The notes: a model not told the origin generated them from the sequence alone. A stretch of DNA of 45,654 nt from Bacillota bacterium (GCA_023436305.1 JAEZJQ010000040.1:1-45654), one strand, 5' to 3'; counted from the first letter of the stretch, positions 33,881-41,890 are shown. Numbers and translations: made by a program.

Positions 33881-33889
33881 TGTTATAAT
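33881..33889 (+). promoter_or_regulatory. Extended -10 promoter upstream of DUF4412 gene
   Basis: TGTTATAAT is an extended -10 with TGn and a perfect TATAAT (33884-33889). TTAAAA lies 17 bases upstream as a weak -35. It would give a leader of about 200 bases including the stand-alone SD at 34026. Otherwise the 373-base gap 33723-34095 holds no gene. Confidence 0.5.
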
Positions 33890-34025
33890 AATGGCACGAA
33901 TTGGTTTTTAACAATCCAGAAAAAATAATTATAAAAAAATTTATTTTCGAAGAATCATTTCTTTTTCATGATTAACCGATAAAATAATAAGGATGGCCAT
34001 GATTAACCACGAATAATTTACCGGC

Positions 34026-34034
34026 AAAGGAGGG
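34026..34034 (+). promoter_or_regulatory. Stand-alone Shine-Dalgarno sequence in DUF4412 leader
   Basis: AAAGGAGGG lies about 60 bases before the real start (which has its own ACGGAGG). The next ATG is 17 bases away and opens only a five-codon frame (MILGS). Same device as in the porin and esterase leaders. Confidence 0.45.
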
Positions 34035-34095
34035 CAATACAAACAATAAAGATGATTCTGGGCAGTTAAATCATAACAAAACGGAGGTTATTAAA

Positions 34096-34683
34096 ATGAG
34101 TAAAAGAATTACAATAGGTTTAACATTATTTTTATTGGTATTGATGGTGGTTTCAACCGGGATATGGGCGGCAGGTCCGGAGTTTTCAGCGGATATGACC
34201 ATGACTGACGCCAAGGGAAAGGTAGCTTCCGGTAAAATATTTATGAAAGGCCAAAAAATCCGCCAGGAAATCACAGATGAGGGCCAGACCAATGTTGCCA
34301 TTCTCCGGCTTGATAAAAAAGTATCCTGGACTCTGCTTCCCGAGAATCAATACATGGAAGTGGCCATGCCGTTTGATACCTCCCGTCCGGAAGATTCGGG
34401 AATTGAGTACGAAACCAAGGAACTTGGAAATGAGACCATCAACGGCTACGAATGTAAGGTAATTCAATATACATATAAAGAGAAGAAATACGGAATCCTG
34501 GTCCAATGGATAGCCAACAAATTAAACTTCGCCATCAAGAGTCAAACAAAAAATTCCAAGGGGAAAGTCACCAATACAATGGAATACTCCAATATCAAGG
34601 TCGGAAACCAACCCGACTCATTATTTGAGATACCGTCCGGATATCAAAAGATGGGTCTTCCGTTTAAATTACCGGGTTTTTAA
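34096..34683 (+). CDS. Exported DUF4412/LolA-like protein
   Basis: A 195-residue protein with a signal peptide (residues 1-25, cut near AAGPEFSAD). The mature part matches the DUF4412 layout: FSADMTMTDAKGKVASGKIF, MKGQKIRQEITDEGQ, WTLLPENQYMEV and NGYECKVIQYTYKEKKYG. DUF4412 proteins share the LolA/outer-membrane lipoprotein carrier fold, and the actual cargo is unknown. In a diderm cell it may act in the periplasm. The ATG follows ACGGAGG. It faces the outer-membrane protein pair convergently, separated by a long terminator hairpin. Confidence 0.75.
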   Translation: MSKRITIGLTLFLLVLMVVSTGIWAAGPEFSADMTMTDAKGKVASGKIFMKGQKIRQEITDEGQTNVAILRLDKKVSWTLLPENQYMEVAMPFDTSRPEDSGIEYETKELGNETINGYECKVIQYTYKEKKYGILVQWIANKLNFAIKSQTKNSKGKVTNTMEYSNIKVGNQPDSLFEIPSGYQKMGLPFKLPGF

Positions 34684-34720
34684 AACCGGCGCGGCCTTGA
34701 AACCGGATTAATGCAAAACG

Positions 34721-34790
34721 GGCTGTCCAAAAGGAATCTTTAATCTTAGCGATTTTAAAGTTCCTTTTAGACAGCCTCTAAATTTTCTTT
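34721..34790. terminator. Long bidirectional terminator hairpin
   Basis: GGCTGTC then AAAAGGAA and CTTTAA pair with TTAAAG, TTCCTTTT and GACAGCC (34721-34776), leaving a short loop. T-rich tails on both sides fit convergent genes. Confidence 0.8.
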
Positions 34791-34807
34791 TATTTTCAGA
34801 ATCCGGT

Positions 34808-35386
34808 TTAAAGCTTGATTCCCAGACCCAAACTATATTTGGAATAAACATGTTGTACGTTCAAATATGACGAATCGGCTTCACCATTATTACAAGAATA
34901 CATGAATTGTAATTCCGCGTTTTTGGCGAGGATCAGCCCGACCCCGGCCGCGTAATACAGGCCGCCGTGCAAATTGTAACCATCGGTCGGATTCGCTTCC
35001 TGATAAAAGTTATAGCCCACCCGGCCAAAAACAAAGGAACGGGTCTTTTGGATGAAAGGAAATTCGGCCCGGGCCACTCCGTATACCGGAATGAAACTGA
35101 ACCCGGTATTGCCGCCCTCCGCCTGGCGATAGAATTGATACTCGGCCCCCACACCATAAATTAACCCTTCCACGGTACGACGAGTTGTTTCACCACCCAA
35201 GGAGAAGCCGCCCGCTACCGTCCGGCTATCGTTAGCCGACAGATTAATGCCGCCGTTGGTACTGTATACCGAATTTAAAGTGCCGGAGGGTTCATAACCC
35301 ATCTTCAGGGAAAAAGCCGCGAAAGCGCTACTGCTCATCATAAACACCAACAAAACAGCCAGGGATAGAACTGCGATTTTTTTCAT
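34808..35386 (-). CDS. Outer-membrane beta-barrel protein
   Basis: About 192 residues. A signal peptide (KKIAVLSLAVLLVFMMSSSA, cut near AFAAFS) leads into a barrel of alternating beta-strand segments with aromatic and Gly-rich turns: VEGLIYGVGAEYQFYRQ, FGRVGYNFYQEA, GLYYAAGVGLILA, YSKYSLGLGIKL. It ends with a short hydrophobic strand, as OmpA/OMP_b-brl-type barrels do. The exact role is unknown. The start is ATG 35386, eight bases after AGGAGG. Its first base is shared with the stop codon of the upstream gene (TGATG), so the two are translationally coupled. Confidence 0.75.
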   Translation of the reverse strand: MKKIAVLSLAVLLVFMMSSSAFAAFSLKMGYEPSGTLNSVYSTNGGINLSANDSRTVAGGFSLGGETTRRTVEGLIYGVGAEYQFYRQAEGGNTGFSFIPVYGVARAEFPFIQKTRSFVFGRVGYNFYQEANPTDGYNLHGGLYYAAGVGLILAKNAELQFMYSCNNGEADSSYLNVQHVYSKYSLGLGIKL

Positions 35387-35760
35387 CAAATATCCTCCTT
35401 AAAAAGTTCATTGGCCGGAATGGGGTACTTCCTCCGGCTTGCCGCGTACTCATGAGTTTTGGTTTCATGATGGAGATTCGTTAAACGGGGTCTATCTCCT
35501 TTCGGAAATATCGTGTAGGGCAGGGAGGAAGAGGGATAATTGAGAATCTGAACCGCTTTGGAACCGGTATGCCGAACTTCCGAACCGGATAGAATCAATT
35601 TTTGATTATTCCGGTTCATTAAATCTCCAGTGGTTCGATATGCCGGATTTAATGTTTCCGATGGTTTGAAGCCTAATCCTCGGGCGATATACGCAAACGC
35701 CGCGCTGCTAATTAACACTCCCAACAAAATAGCCAAAAACAAAAAGACGATCATATCCAT
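35386..35760 (-). CDS. Truncated paralogue of the downstream outer-membrane protein
   Basis: A 124-residue exported protein. A signal peptide (FLFLAILLGVLISSAAFA) is followed by LGFKPSETLNPAYRTTGDL, which parallels MGYEPSGTLNSVYSTNGG near the N-terminus of the next gene. Thereafter the sequence is basic, polar and not barrel-like (NQKLILSGSEVRHTGSK, ETKTHEYAASRRKYP). I read it as a tandem duplicate that has lost the barrel, possibly by frameshift or replacement. It could also be a distinct small periplasmic protein. SD GGGGAGG is nine bases before the ATG. It overlaps the following gene by one base. Confidence 0.55.
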   Translation of the reverse strand: MDMIVFLFLAILLGVLISSAAFAYIARGLGFKPSETLNPAYRTTGDLMNRNNQKLILSGSEVRHTGSKAVQILNYPSSSLPYTIFPKGDRPRLTNLHHETKTHEYAASRRKYPIPANELFKEDI

Positions 35761-36012
35761 AATAACAAACCTCCCCTTTCATTCCTGTACCGGAAAAGGA
35801 TGGCGTTATTGGTCCATCCCACTGTAACCGGTAAAATTTTGTTGATGAATTCGCTGGTTTAGCGCGGTTACCTTTTGGGAATAACATGAAAGGTCAAGAT
35901 GGCGAGGGTATAATGGGTGGAAAATGAAACGATTAAAAAAATCCAGGATAAACGATAAGCGCCTCGGGAAAGGGATTTTGGGTTATAACCGCCCTTTGGG
36001 AAGGATTGAAAG

Positions 36013-36041
36013 TTGTAAAACTGGTTGCGATTTGCTATAAT
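36013..36041 (+). promoter_or_regulatory. Sigma-70-type promoter of the tRNA-Arg locus
   Basis: TTGTAA (36013-36018), a 17-base spacer and TATAAT (36036-36041). A perfect palindrome CGTCCCTAGGGACG follows (36047-36060). It would transcribe both the disrupted and the intact tRNA copies. Confidence 0.7.
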
Positions 36042-36098
36042 ATTATCGTCCCTAGGGACGAATTTCGATGAATTGAAGTTTAAAATAATTCATTAATC

Positions 36099-36177
36099 GG
36101 CCCCCTAGCTCTAACGAATTCTTCGAATTCGTTAAGGATAGTGCGGCGGTTTCCTAAACCGTATGTCGGATGTTCGA
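36099..36177 (+). pseudogene. Disrupted tRNA-Arg copy with palindromic insert
   Basis: GGCCCCCTAGCTC, then a 23-bp insert with arms TAACGAATTC and GAATTCGTTA, then AGGATAGTGCGGCGG and TTCCTAAACCGTATG follow the intact tRNA closely up to the T-loop TTCGA, where it stops. The D-arm is destroyed and the 3' acceptor is missing, so no functional tRNA is possible. It and the upstream leader form a 109-bp duplication unit joined at TTCGA. Confidence 0.85.
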
Positions 36178-36206
36178 TGAAATTAAGTTAAAACAGATTA
36201 TTTAAC

Positions 36207-36282
36207 GGCCCCGTAGCTCAGAGGATAGAGCAGCGGTTTCCTAAACCGTGTGTCGGATGTTCGACTCATCTCGGGGCCGCCA
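36207..36282 (+). tRNA. tRNA-Arg(CCT)
   Basis: Acceptor GGCCCCG pairs with CGGGGCC and CCA is encoded. The anticodon stem GCGGT/ACCGT encloses TTCCTAA, giving anticodon CCT. D-stem GCTC/GAGC and a TTCGACT T-loop complete a 76-nt cloverleaf. Confidence 0.95.
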
Positions 36283-36299
36283 TATATAGTCAAGGTCAA

Positions 36300-36332
36300 A
36301 GCCCTCTCGAAAAAATCGAGAGGGCTTTTTTG
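36300..36332 (+). terminator. Intrinsic terminator of tRNA-Arg
   Basis: AGCCCTCTCGA (36300-36310) and TCGAGAGGGCT (36316-36326) pair over 11 bp, followed by TTTTTTG. Confidence 0.93.
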
Positions 36333-36721
36333 TTACATTTTTGCTACGGGAAACCTAACTCATCTATTCTCTAAGTGCCGTGCCCCCGCAAGTCCATACC
36401 CATACAACGAAATTCGCATTTGGGAAGCTGGTCGAATTGATATTCAAACATCTTATAGTTTACTAGCGCCATGAATAAAAAGACTCTCTAAAAAATTAAG
36501 GTGGCTTTTTCGATGTAGCATTTGATTCACCGCTCCTCCACATCCTTGGAAATATGAAGCCCGAAAATATTTTTCAAATGGATTCACTATTTATTTGTCC
36601 ATTAATTACCAATATTTTTAATATGGATGTGTTCCCTTATTTGGAGATTATAAATATTAGTGTTAAAATATTAGCTAGAAAACAGATTTATAGATTTATT
36701 GATAAGAGAAGGTGTCTACTA
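36333..36721. other. Non-coding stretch with a degenerate copy of the tRNA terminator
   Basis: No gene is credible here. A segment at about 36478-36515, AAAGACTCTCTAAAAAATTA with GGCTTTTTCGATGTAGC, resembles the tRNA terminator and following bases in decayed form. This suggests a former integration or duplication at the tRNA 3' end. Confidence 0.35.
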
Positions 36722-37180
36722 TTGAACGAAAAGTTGATTCGAAGTTTTGTGGCGGGAGTAATCGGAGGTATAGTTAAAGATGCATTTGATTTTATCTCCT
36801 ATTATGTACTCCACTTTGTAAATTACCGCTATTTGGATTTTGCGGCGCAAATCATCTATGGAAGTAAGCCCAAATTTTGGTGGGACTCACTTTTTGCACA
36901 ATTTATTGAACTTATATTTTGTGGGTTCCTAGGAGTAATTTATTATGCCGTCATCCCCAAAGAGACCAACAAGAATTATCTTATAAAAGGCTGGTTATAT
37001 GGGGTTTTCATTTGGTTATTCTTACATACTATGGGAATGATTTATAAAATTCCATATTTCACTAAAACCTCATGGCAAACTACAAACTCCGATTTTATCA
37101 CCGGTAGTATTTATGGGATTGTATTAGCATGGTCATTGCGGTTACTTGATAAAAAATATGAGCAAGAGGGGCAAGTATAA
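36722..37180 (+). CDS. Small integral membrane protein, first of a tandem pair
   Basis: About 152 residues and four predicted membrane segments. NEKLIRSFVAGVIGGIVKDA is followed by ELIFCGFLGVIYYAV, KGWLYGVFIWLFLHTMG and GSIYGIVLAWSLRLL. The layout, including conserved G-W-x-x-G in KGWLYG, repeats in the next gene. The frame can be read from 36554, but TTG 36722, supported by AGAAGGTG, begins exactly where the paralogy begins. The family is unknown to me. DNA here is AT-rich compared with most neighbours, and with the adjacent tRNA this hints at acquisition. Confidence 0.7.
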   Translation: MNEKLIRSFVAGVIGGIVKDAFDFISYYVLHFVNYRYLDFAAQIIYGSKPKFWWDSLFAQFIELIFCGFLGVIYYAVIPKETNKNYLIKGWLYGVFIWLFLHTMGMIYKIPYFTKTSWQTTNSDFITGSIYGIVLAWSLRLLDKKYEQEGQV

Positions 37181-37642
37181 ATGAAAGATAAGTTTCTGGT
37201 TGGTTTTATTGCAGGAGTAGCCGGAGCCATGTCTGCAGCAATTATTTCCATTCCACTATATATGTTAAAGCTGTCTAAGTTTCTTTTAATCGATTATGCC
37301 GCCATTCTTATTACCGGTAAAAAACCCCAAAGCGTAATAGAGTTCACCTTCGGTATGTTTATCCATTGGGGGTTTTCCGGAGCAACGGGGATCCTCTTTG
37401 CATATTTAATCAATCACGAATTGATAACGAATAAAAACTTATGGCTTAAAGGATGGATGTTTGGTCTGGGATTATGGTTTATCATAAATATATTAACAAC
37501 GGTATTTAAAGTAGATGGATTATCAGTTGTTCCAGTAGGAACGGCAATTATTAATGCCTTGGCGTCATCTTTATTCGGAATCGTGATGGCCTTAGTTTTT
37601 AATAGGCTAAATAACGTAAAAAAAGCAAATATAAGGAGTTAA
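37181..37642 (+). CDS. Small integral membrane protein, second of a tandem pair
   Basis: A 153-residue paralogue of the preceding protein. MKDKFLVGFIAGVAGAMSAA leads the first helix, with FGMFIHWGFSGATGILFAYL, KGWMFGLGLWFIINILTTVF and ASSLFGIVMALVFNRL as later segments. Four membrane helices are predicted. The ATG directly follows the stop of the first gene, so the pair is co-transcribed and probably coupled. The role is unknown. Confidence 0.75.
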   Translation: MKDKFLVGFIAGVAGAMSAAIISIPLYMLKLSKFLLIDYAAILITGKKPQSVIEFTFGMFIHWGFSGATGILFAYLINHELITNKNLWLKGWMFGLGLWFIINILTTVFKVDGLSVVPVGTAIINALASSLFGIVMALVFNRLNNVKKANIRS

Positions 37643-37670
37643 TCCTAAATTCAAATGATTTTTTAAGTAA

Positions 37671-37693
37671 AAAACCCGGATAATCCGGGTTTT
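37671..37693. terminator. Bidirectional intrinsic terminator
   Basis: AAAACCCGGA and TCCGGGTTTT pair over 10 bp with a 3-nt loop, between convergent genes. Confidence 0.9.
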
Positions 37694-37710
37694 AGCTTTT
37701 TCTTTTAATA

Positions 37711-38055
37711 TTAAGATTTTTTCTCTAATGGGATGACCAACATACCGTTTTCATAAACAAAATCATACCGGCGATCTTCCACAGATATCTTGAAACGATT
37801 CAAAAACTTTTTGGCCACAATCATTTTGGTGGTCATGCCCTGGATTTTGAAGGAATCGGTGGTCGGTTGCTCAGTAGGTAAAATACCTACTTTTTTGGTT
37901 TCCGGATCATAAAACAACTCAATATGATCTACATTATTAAGATATTTTTCCACCACCGGTTTATAAAAGGCAAAACGTCCTTTACTGTTAATTCCAATCG
38001 TTTTAGCGGATATTCCTTTTTTGAGATTTTCCTTTTGATATTTTACAAATCCCAT
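37711..38055 (-). CDS. Small conserved-looking protein, function unknown
   Basis: A 114-residue soluble protein rich in beta-strand and basic residues. SAKTIGINSKGRFAFYKPVV leads into HIELFYDPETKKVGILPTE and a second half GMTTKMIVAKKFLNRFKI ending YDFVYENGMLVIPLEKK. The strand pattern is reminiscent of AbrB-like small regulators, but this is a weak resemblance. I do not recognise the family. SD GAGAGGAG is eight bases before the ATG. It stands alone. Confidence 0.65.
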   Translation of the reverse strand: MGFVKYQKENLKKGISAKTIGINSKGRFAFYKPVVEKYLNNVDHIELFYDPETKKVGILPTEQPTTDSFKIQGMTTKMIVAKKFLNRFKISVEDRRYDFVYENGMLVIPLEKKS

Positions 38056-38361
38056 GGTTTTTACTCCTCTCTCGGTTGTTAATTTCTATTCACATAAAGA
38101 ATAACACATTAGCTCGAATATGTATACAAATGCGATGGAAAATGTGATAAAAAGTTAAAAAACTCTATTTTAATTTAATTTCCGAGAAAAACTTCTACGG
38201 GTTTGAATTATACAAGAACATTTCGCTGTTTAAAAATCCCGAACAACACCATCCAATAACTTTTTCAAAACAGATCGAATTACACACCTCTATCACAAGT
38301 AAGTCATCATTTCCGTAATTTTTGCGGATGACGCCGGAGATGGATAGAATCTTTGATGAAA

Positions 38362-38391
38362 TTGTCAAAACCGTTACCTTTATGTTATGAT
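38362..38391 (+). promoter_or_regulatory. Promoter of HEPN gene
   Basis: TTGTCA (38362-38367), an 18-base spacer, then TATGAT (38386-38391) with an extended -10 TGT in front. It leaves about a 105-base leader before the HEPN start. The rest of the gap 38056-38504 shows no gene. Confidence 0.6.
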
Positions 38392-38504
38392 GTAATGAAA
38401 AGTAATTAATTACCACGACAAATGATCGAATTCAACAACAATTAACAATACCCGAGAATTTTCTTCATTCACTTTTTAAATTATCAACAAGGGATGATAA
38501 CGTC

Positions 38505-38885
38505 TTGAAACCACCTCAAACATGGCTCGAAAAAGCCTGGAACAAATTAAGCGCTGCTAAAGAACTGCTTTTGGATACCGATCCGGCTTTGGATATAGTC
38601 CTTCAGTACGCTCACGAATCCGCCGCAAAAGCGCTGAAAGCTTTTTTAAATTCCCAGGGGCAATCTTTTGATGATTCCAATGATTTGGTTGAACTAATCG
38701 AGCAATGCGCCGAACTCGACCCCACTTTCTCCACATTATCCGATCCGGCGGAGGACCTAACCGTCTATGGTATTATTTTTCGCGATCCGGAAGAAGCCGA
38801 AATAATACCCGAAAAAAGTGAAGCCGTCGAAGCGGTTCGATTGGCGGAAGTGGTTTTAGAATTTGTAGCAGCCAAGATAAACTGA
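38505..38885 (+). CDS. Solo HEPN-domain protein
   Basis: A 126-residue helical protein of the HEPN type. TWLEKAWNKLSAAKELLLD, LQYAHESAAKALKAFLNSQG and SNDLVELIEQCAELDP correspond to the usual helices, with a final ERLAEVVLEF-like helix. Many HEPN proteins are RNases that pair with a nucleotidyltransferase antitoxin (MNT/HEPN). No MNT gene is adjacent, and the usual Rx4-6H active site is not visible (the loop position reads ND-L rather than HDL), so this may be a non-catalytic or adaptor member. The start is TTG with a weak SD. Its stop abuts that of the convergent kinase gene. Confidence 0.7.
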   Translation: MKPPQTWLEKAWNKLSAAKELLLDTDPALDIVLQYAHESAAKALKAFLNSQGQSFDDSNDLVELIEQCAELDPTFSTLSDPAEDLTVYGIIFRDPEEAEIIPEKSEAVEAVRLAEVVLEFVAAKIN

Positions 38886-40280
38886 TTATGTTTTTTTAAT
38901 TAATTGTTTTAAGACACTCTTTTTCTCTTTGGTGAAATTAAGATACACCGTAGTCCCTTCCCCTTTTTTACTGTGTATTTCAAGTGTTCCTCCGTGCTGT
39001 TGAATTACTTTGTAACAATACGATAATCCCAATCCAAAATTACTTTTGCGATCCTTGGTTGAAAAAAACGGTTCCATGACATGGGGTAAATTCTCCTTGT
39101 CAATTCCCGAACCATTATCCTTAATCGCGAAAACCACTCGTTTGTTCTGATTATGCATCTCAATCGTTAACTCTCCACCCGGCTTCATGGCTTCGATAGC
39201 GTTTTTAAAAAGATTATTAAATACCTCCCGTAAATGAACAGTATCGCAAGGAATCACCACTTCACCGATATAGTACCTTCTCACCTGAATATTCTTGGCT
39301 TCCAGCAATGGTTTTATGGTAAATAACGAATCCTCTATAATTTTAATAATATCATAAGGGGTTACTTTCAATCTGAGTTCACCCATTTGTTTTTGAATCC
39401 GGTCGATTATTAGCAGCATATGTTGAGTGGAATTCGAAATCACGGTAACAGAATCATTAATCACCTGTACGTCTTTCCGAATATAAGGTTTAATATTTTC
39501 GGTACACATGGCCACTTTTAGAACTTCATTTTTGAGGATATGATTTATAAAAGCTGTTCCAAAGGAAACAGATTGGATCGTACTATTGAGAAGATTATTT
39601 TCGGCTTGAAGTTTGACACCAAAAATACCGTAAGTAAATATTCCAAAAAGTATCACGTTTAATTCGAATACTCCACAAACCATACCGGCTTTCGCGGCAT
39701 TTTCGATATTTAACTGGTTAAAAGCATATAAAAATTCAATGAATAATACTATTACGATACACGGTATCACTGATACGCACATTAATAGCCGGTCTTGTTT
39801 TTCAAGTCGATTTTTGGCCTTGAAGTATGAAAACAGCAATAAATAAGCCGAGCATACAAGATAGGGCACGCACCATAGCAGCAGTGTGTTAAAGGTGGAC
39901 GTGAACAACTTTGAGTCCGGTTGGCAGAAACCTTTCACCGGGAAAAAGATATACATGAAAATCAGCGGAATAATTAATACTACCATAAAATAATTTTTCC
40001 ATTTGGCGAGCGTTCCCGTATAACTCAAAATATACATCAAGGTACAATACGGCAAGAAATAGTGCGTTATTGAATAAAAAAAACCCACCAAAGACTGGGC
40101 ATCGATTTTACTTATAAGATCAGCCGTTAAAAACAGATTATTTTCGATGATTAACCCCACCCACATAAATCCGCATACAAAAGCGGCGGCACTATACCAG
40201 CGGTTGGACTCCATTTTAGGATCCGCGGTTAATATGAGAGCAGCAATAATCCAAAATACGGCCAAACCAGTAATATACAT
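38886..40280 (-). CDS. Sensor histidine kinase with 7-TM N-terminus
   Basis: A 464-residue kinase. The N-terminal half has about seven hydrophobic segments (residues 1-225) typical of HisKA_7TM-type sensors. The phosphoacceptor is probably the His in FINHILKNEVLKV (about residue 246). The ATPase domain shows LREVFNNLFKNAIEAMKPGG (N box), IKDNGSGIDKENLP (G1) and FGLGLSYCYKVIQQHGG (G2). No response regulator is adjacent, so the partner is unknown. It ends with no space against the convergent HEPN stop (38885/38886). Confidence 0.85.
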   Translation of the reverse strand: MYITGLAVFWIIAALILTADPKMESNRWYSAAAFVCGFMWVGLIIENNLFLTADLISKIDAQSLVGFFYSITHYFLPYCTLMYILSYTGTLAKWKNYFMVVLIIPLIFMYIFFPVKGFCQPDSKLFTSTFNTLLLWCVPYLVCSAYLLLFSYFKAKNRLEKQDRLLMCVSVIPCIVIVLFIEFLYAFNQLNIENAAKAGMVCGVFELNVILFGIFTYGIFGVKLQAENNLLNSTIQSVSFGTAFINHILKNEVLKVAMCTENIKPYIRKDVQVINDSVTVISNSTQHMLLIIDRIQKQMGELRLKVTPYDIIKIIEDSLFTIKPLLEAKNIQVRRYYIGEVVIPCDTVHLREVFNNLFKNAIEAMKPGGELTIEMHNQNKRVVFAIKDNGSGIDKENLPHVMEPFFSTKDRKSNFGLGLSYCYKVIQQHGGTLEIHSKKGEGTTVYLNFTKEKKSVLKQLIKKT

Positions 40281-40426
40281 TAATTTGAGGCTCCTTCAAA
40301 AATAGATATAATTTGTATCAAAAAGTATATATATACATAATTATAATTATTGTCGCTTAAAATGTATACCCCAAGTCAGCAATATTGTGAATCTTTCATA
40401 AAAATTTTCATGGTTGGCACGAAAAA

Positions 40427-40459
40427 AAGCAAGTCAGGATCGCCCAAGACTTGCTTATA
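40427..40459. terminator. Intrinsic terminator
   Basis: AAGCAAGTC (40427-40435) and GACTTGCTT (40448-40456) pair, with a T-run on the minus strand, serving the Arg/Cys-rich gene ending at 40545, and on the plus strand TACTTTTTT. Confidence 0.8.
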
Positions 40460-40544
40460 CTTTTTTAGGATACTTACAACCATAAACTAAAATATAATTA
40501 GATTTTATTATTTTAAACATTTCTATTTTTACTTTGTTGGATGA

Positions 40545-40754
40545 TTAACATCTCCCGTCAGATCTACCGCCTCTCGGCATAACCGCACATACGGGACCTC
40601 TGGGGGTCATAACGCAAGTCCCATCCATTGGCATTGTTTCGGTAGGCATTGACCCAACCGGAAATGCTAAATACATTGAATCCCGGCCGCAACGTTCTTC
40701 GCGACGGCGCCTTGGTTCTCTACAACAACGCTCCCGGCGATGGTGTTTTGACAT
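40545..40754 (-). CDS. Small Arg/Cys-rich protein
   Basis: A 69-residue protein. The first 26 residues are Arg/His/Cys-rich (HHRRERCCREPRRRREERC), followed by Met/Pro/Gly segments and a second Cys-containing end (GGRSDGRC). No family is recognised. Such small Cys-rich basic proteins occur among spore-coat or nucleic-acid/metal-binding proteins. SD AAGGGGTG is about ten bases before the ATG. Confidence 0.6.
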   Translation of the reverse strand: MSKHHRRERCCREPRRRREERCGRDSMYLAFPVGSMPTETMPMDGTCVMTPRGPVCAVMPRGGRSDGRC

Positions 40755-40928
40755 ATCAATATCACCCCTTTTCGTGATTATTGGGTTGCACCCATACTAT
40801 TTTATTAATGAAAAGGGAGATTGCGCTTGGGATAAAATAAAATCTTATCCGGTTAGACTCCAAAAAAACCGTTTATAAAGTTGCCATTCGATTGGAATAT
40901 TCATAAGATGAGGTGGAGGATGAATTGA

Positions 40929-41204
40929 ATGGAAAACGAAGAAACTGGTAAGCTTAATCATAATATTCATGAAACGATGGAACTGATCTTTTCCCTCAGC
41001 AACAGCCAACGTCAATTAAGTTTAACCGCTTTGGATCTGCAAGCCTTGGCCCTCGGCAAGAAACACCAGATTGAGAAAGCCATTGACAATGTCGACGATC
41101 TGGATCATCTCATCGGTAAGCTGATTAGGCATTTGGAGAAGCTGATTGAATGTGACACCTTCCGGAATAATTCATTGGAGTATTTCCAAAATAGCGGCGA
41201 CTGA
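40929..41204 (+). CDS. Small helical protein, function unknown
   Basis: A 91-residue mostly helical protein with acidic and basic heptads (NHNIHETMELIFSLSNSQRQ, IEKAIDNVDDLDHLIGKLIR). One Cys is present. GGAGG stands about ten bases before the ATG, supporting the start. It lies between the small Arg/Cys-rich gene and the YmaF-like gene and might belong with spore-related small proteins, but this is inference only. Confidence 0.6.
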   Translation: MENEETGKLNHNIHETMELIFSLSNSQRQLSLTALDLQALALGKKHQIEKAIDNVDDLDHLIGKLIRHLEKLIECDTFRNNSLEYFQNSGD

Positions 41205-41335
41205 TTGGTCCAACTTCTGCTTTACGCTACAGATTTATTAACATATTCCCTTGGAATAACGCAACTTTTCTCCCCCCACATAAACTAATTCATAAGTAAC
41301 TCACGTAAATATTAGTTTTAAAGGGGGAGAATACA

Positions 41336-41674
41336 ATGGGCAAAAGACATCGGAACTGCGAATGCGAATGTAAGGACCCCGGCTACCATGTCCATAACTA
41401 TTTTATTTATACAGGAGTAGAGGATTGTCATCGCCACGTTATGCGCGGTGTCACTTCACCAGCTCCCGATACTCCCGGCCACAGGCATGATTATAAGGGA
41501 GTCACCTCCCGCGACGATTGCCATACTCATGACTATTGCAGTTCTACCGATAAAGCGGAGTATATGTGCTACGGGCATATCCATCCAATGGAAGGCAAAA
41601 CTTGCCGTGCCGACGGCCATAAACATTGCTATCAGGGAACAACTAACCGGGACCAACGAACTTGCCGCCGGTGA
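41336..41674 (+). CDS. YmaF-like His/Cys-rich protein
   Basis: A 112-residue protein built of repeated H-x-H/D units: YHVHNYFIYTGVEDCHRH, PGHRHDYKGVTSRDDCHTHD, YGHIHPMEG and DGHKHCYQGTT. It has about 14 His and 9 Cys. The repeat layout matches the YmaF family (small Bacillus proteins of unknown function with HxH repeats). Metal binding is likely. The ATG follows AAAGGGGGAG by seven bases. Confidence 0.7.
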   Translation: MGKRHRNCECECKDPGYHVHNYFIYTGVEDCHRHVMRGVTSPAPDTPGHRHDYKGVTSRDDCHTHDYCSSTDKAEYMCYGHIHPMEGKTCRADGHKHCYQGTTNRDQRTCRR

Positions 41675-41890
41675 TTTAAACCGAATAGTTACCGGAACAA
41701 TTCAATGGCGCAATGAATCGGTTCAAAAATTTTAAATCGCGTTCAATATCTTCCGATTCGAAACGTCCTGAACCATGACGTAAAACTGGTTCTTTATTAC
41801 TTTATACTGTATTAAGAGATCTAATGTTATCAAGATGTTATACTCAAATGTGATATTGTCGGAGCAACTATTTTATGATAGTGTATAGTT

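Noticed and set aside
36554..36721. N-terminal extension of the first membrane protein
   Set aside because: Not shared with the paralogue; TTG 36722 has a plausible SD and matches the paralogue length.
38195..38416. 73-codon minus-strand open frame
   Set aside because: GTG start without SD, and it lies across the extended -10 promoter of the HEPN gene.
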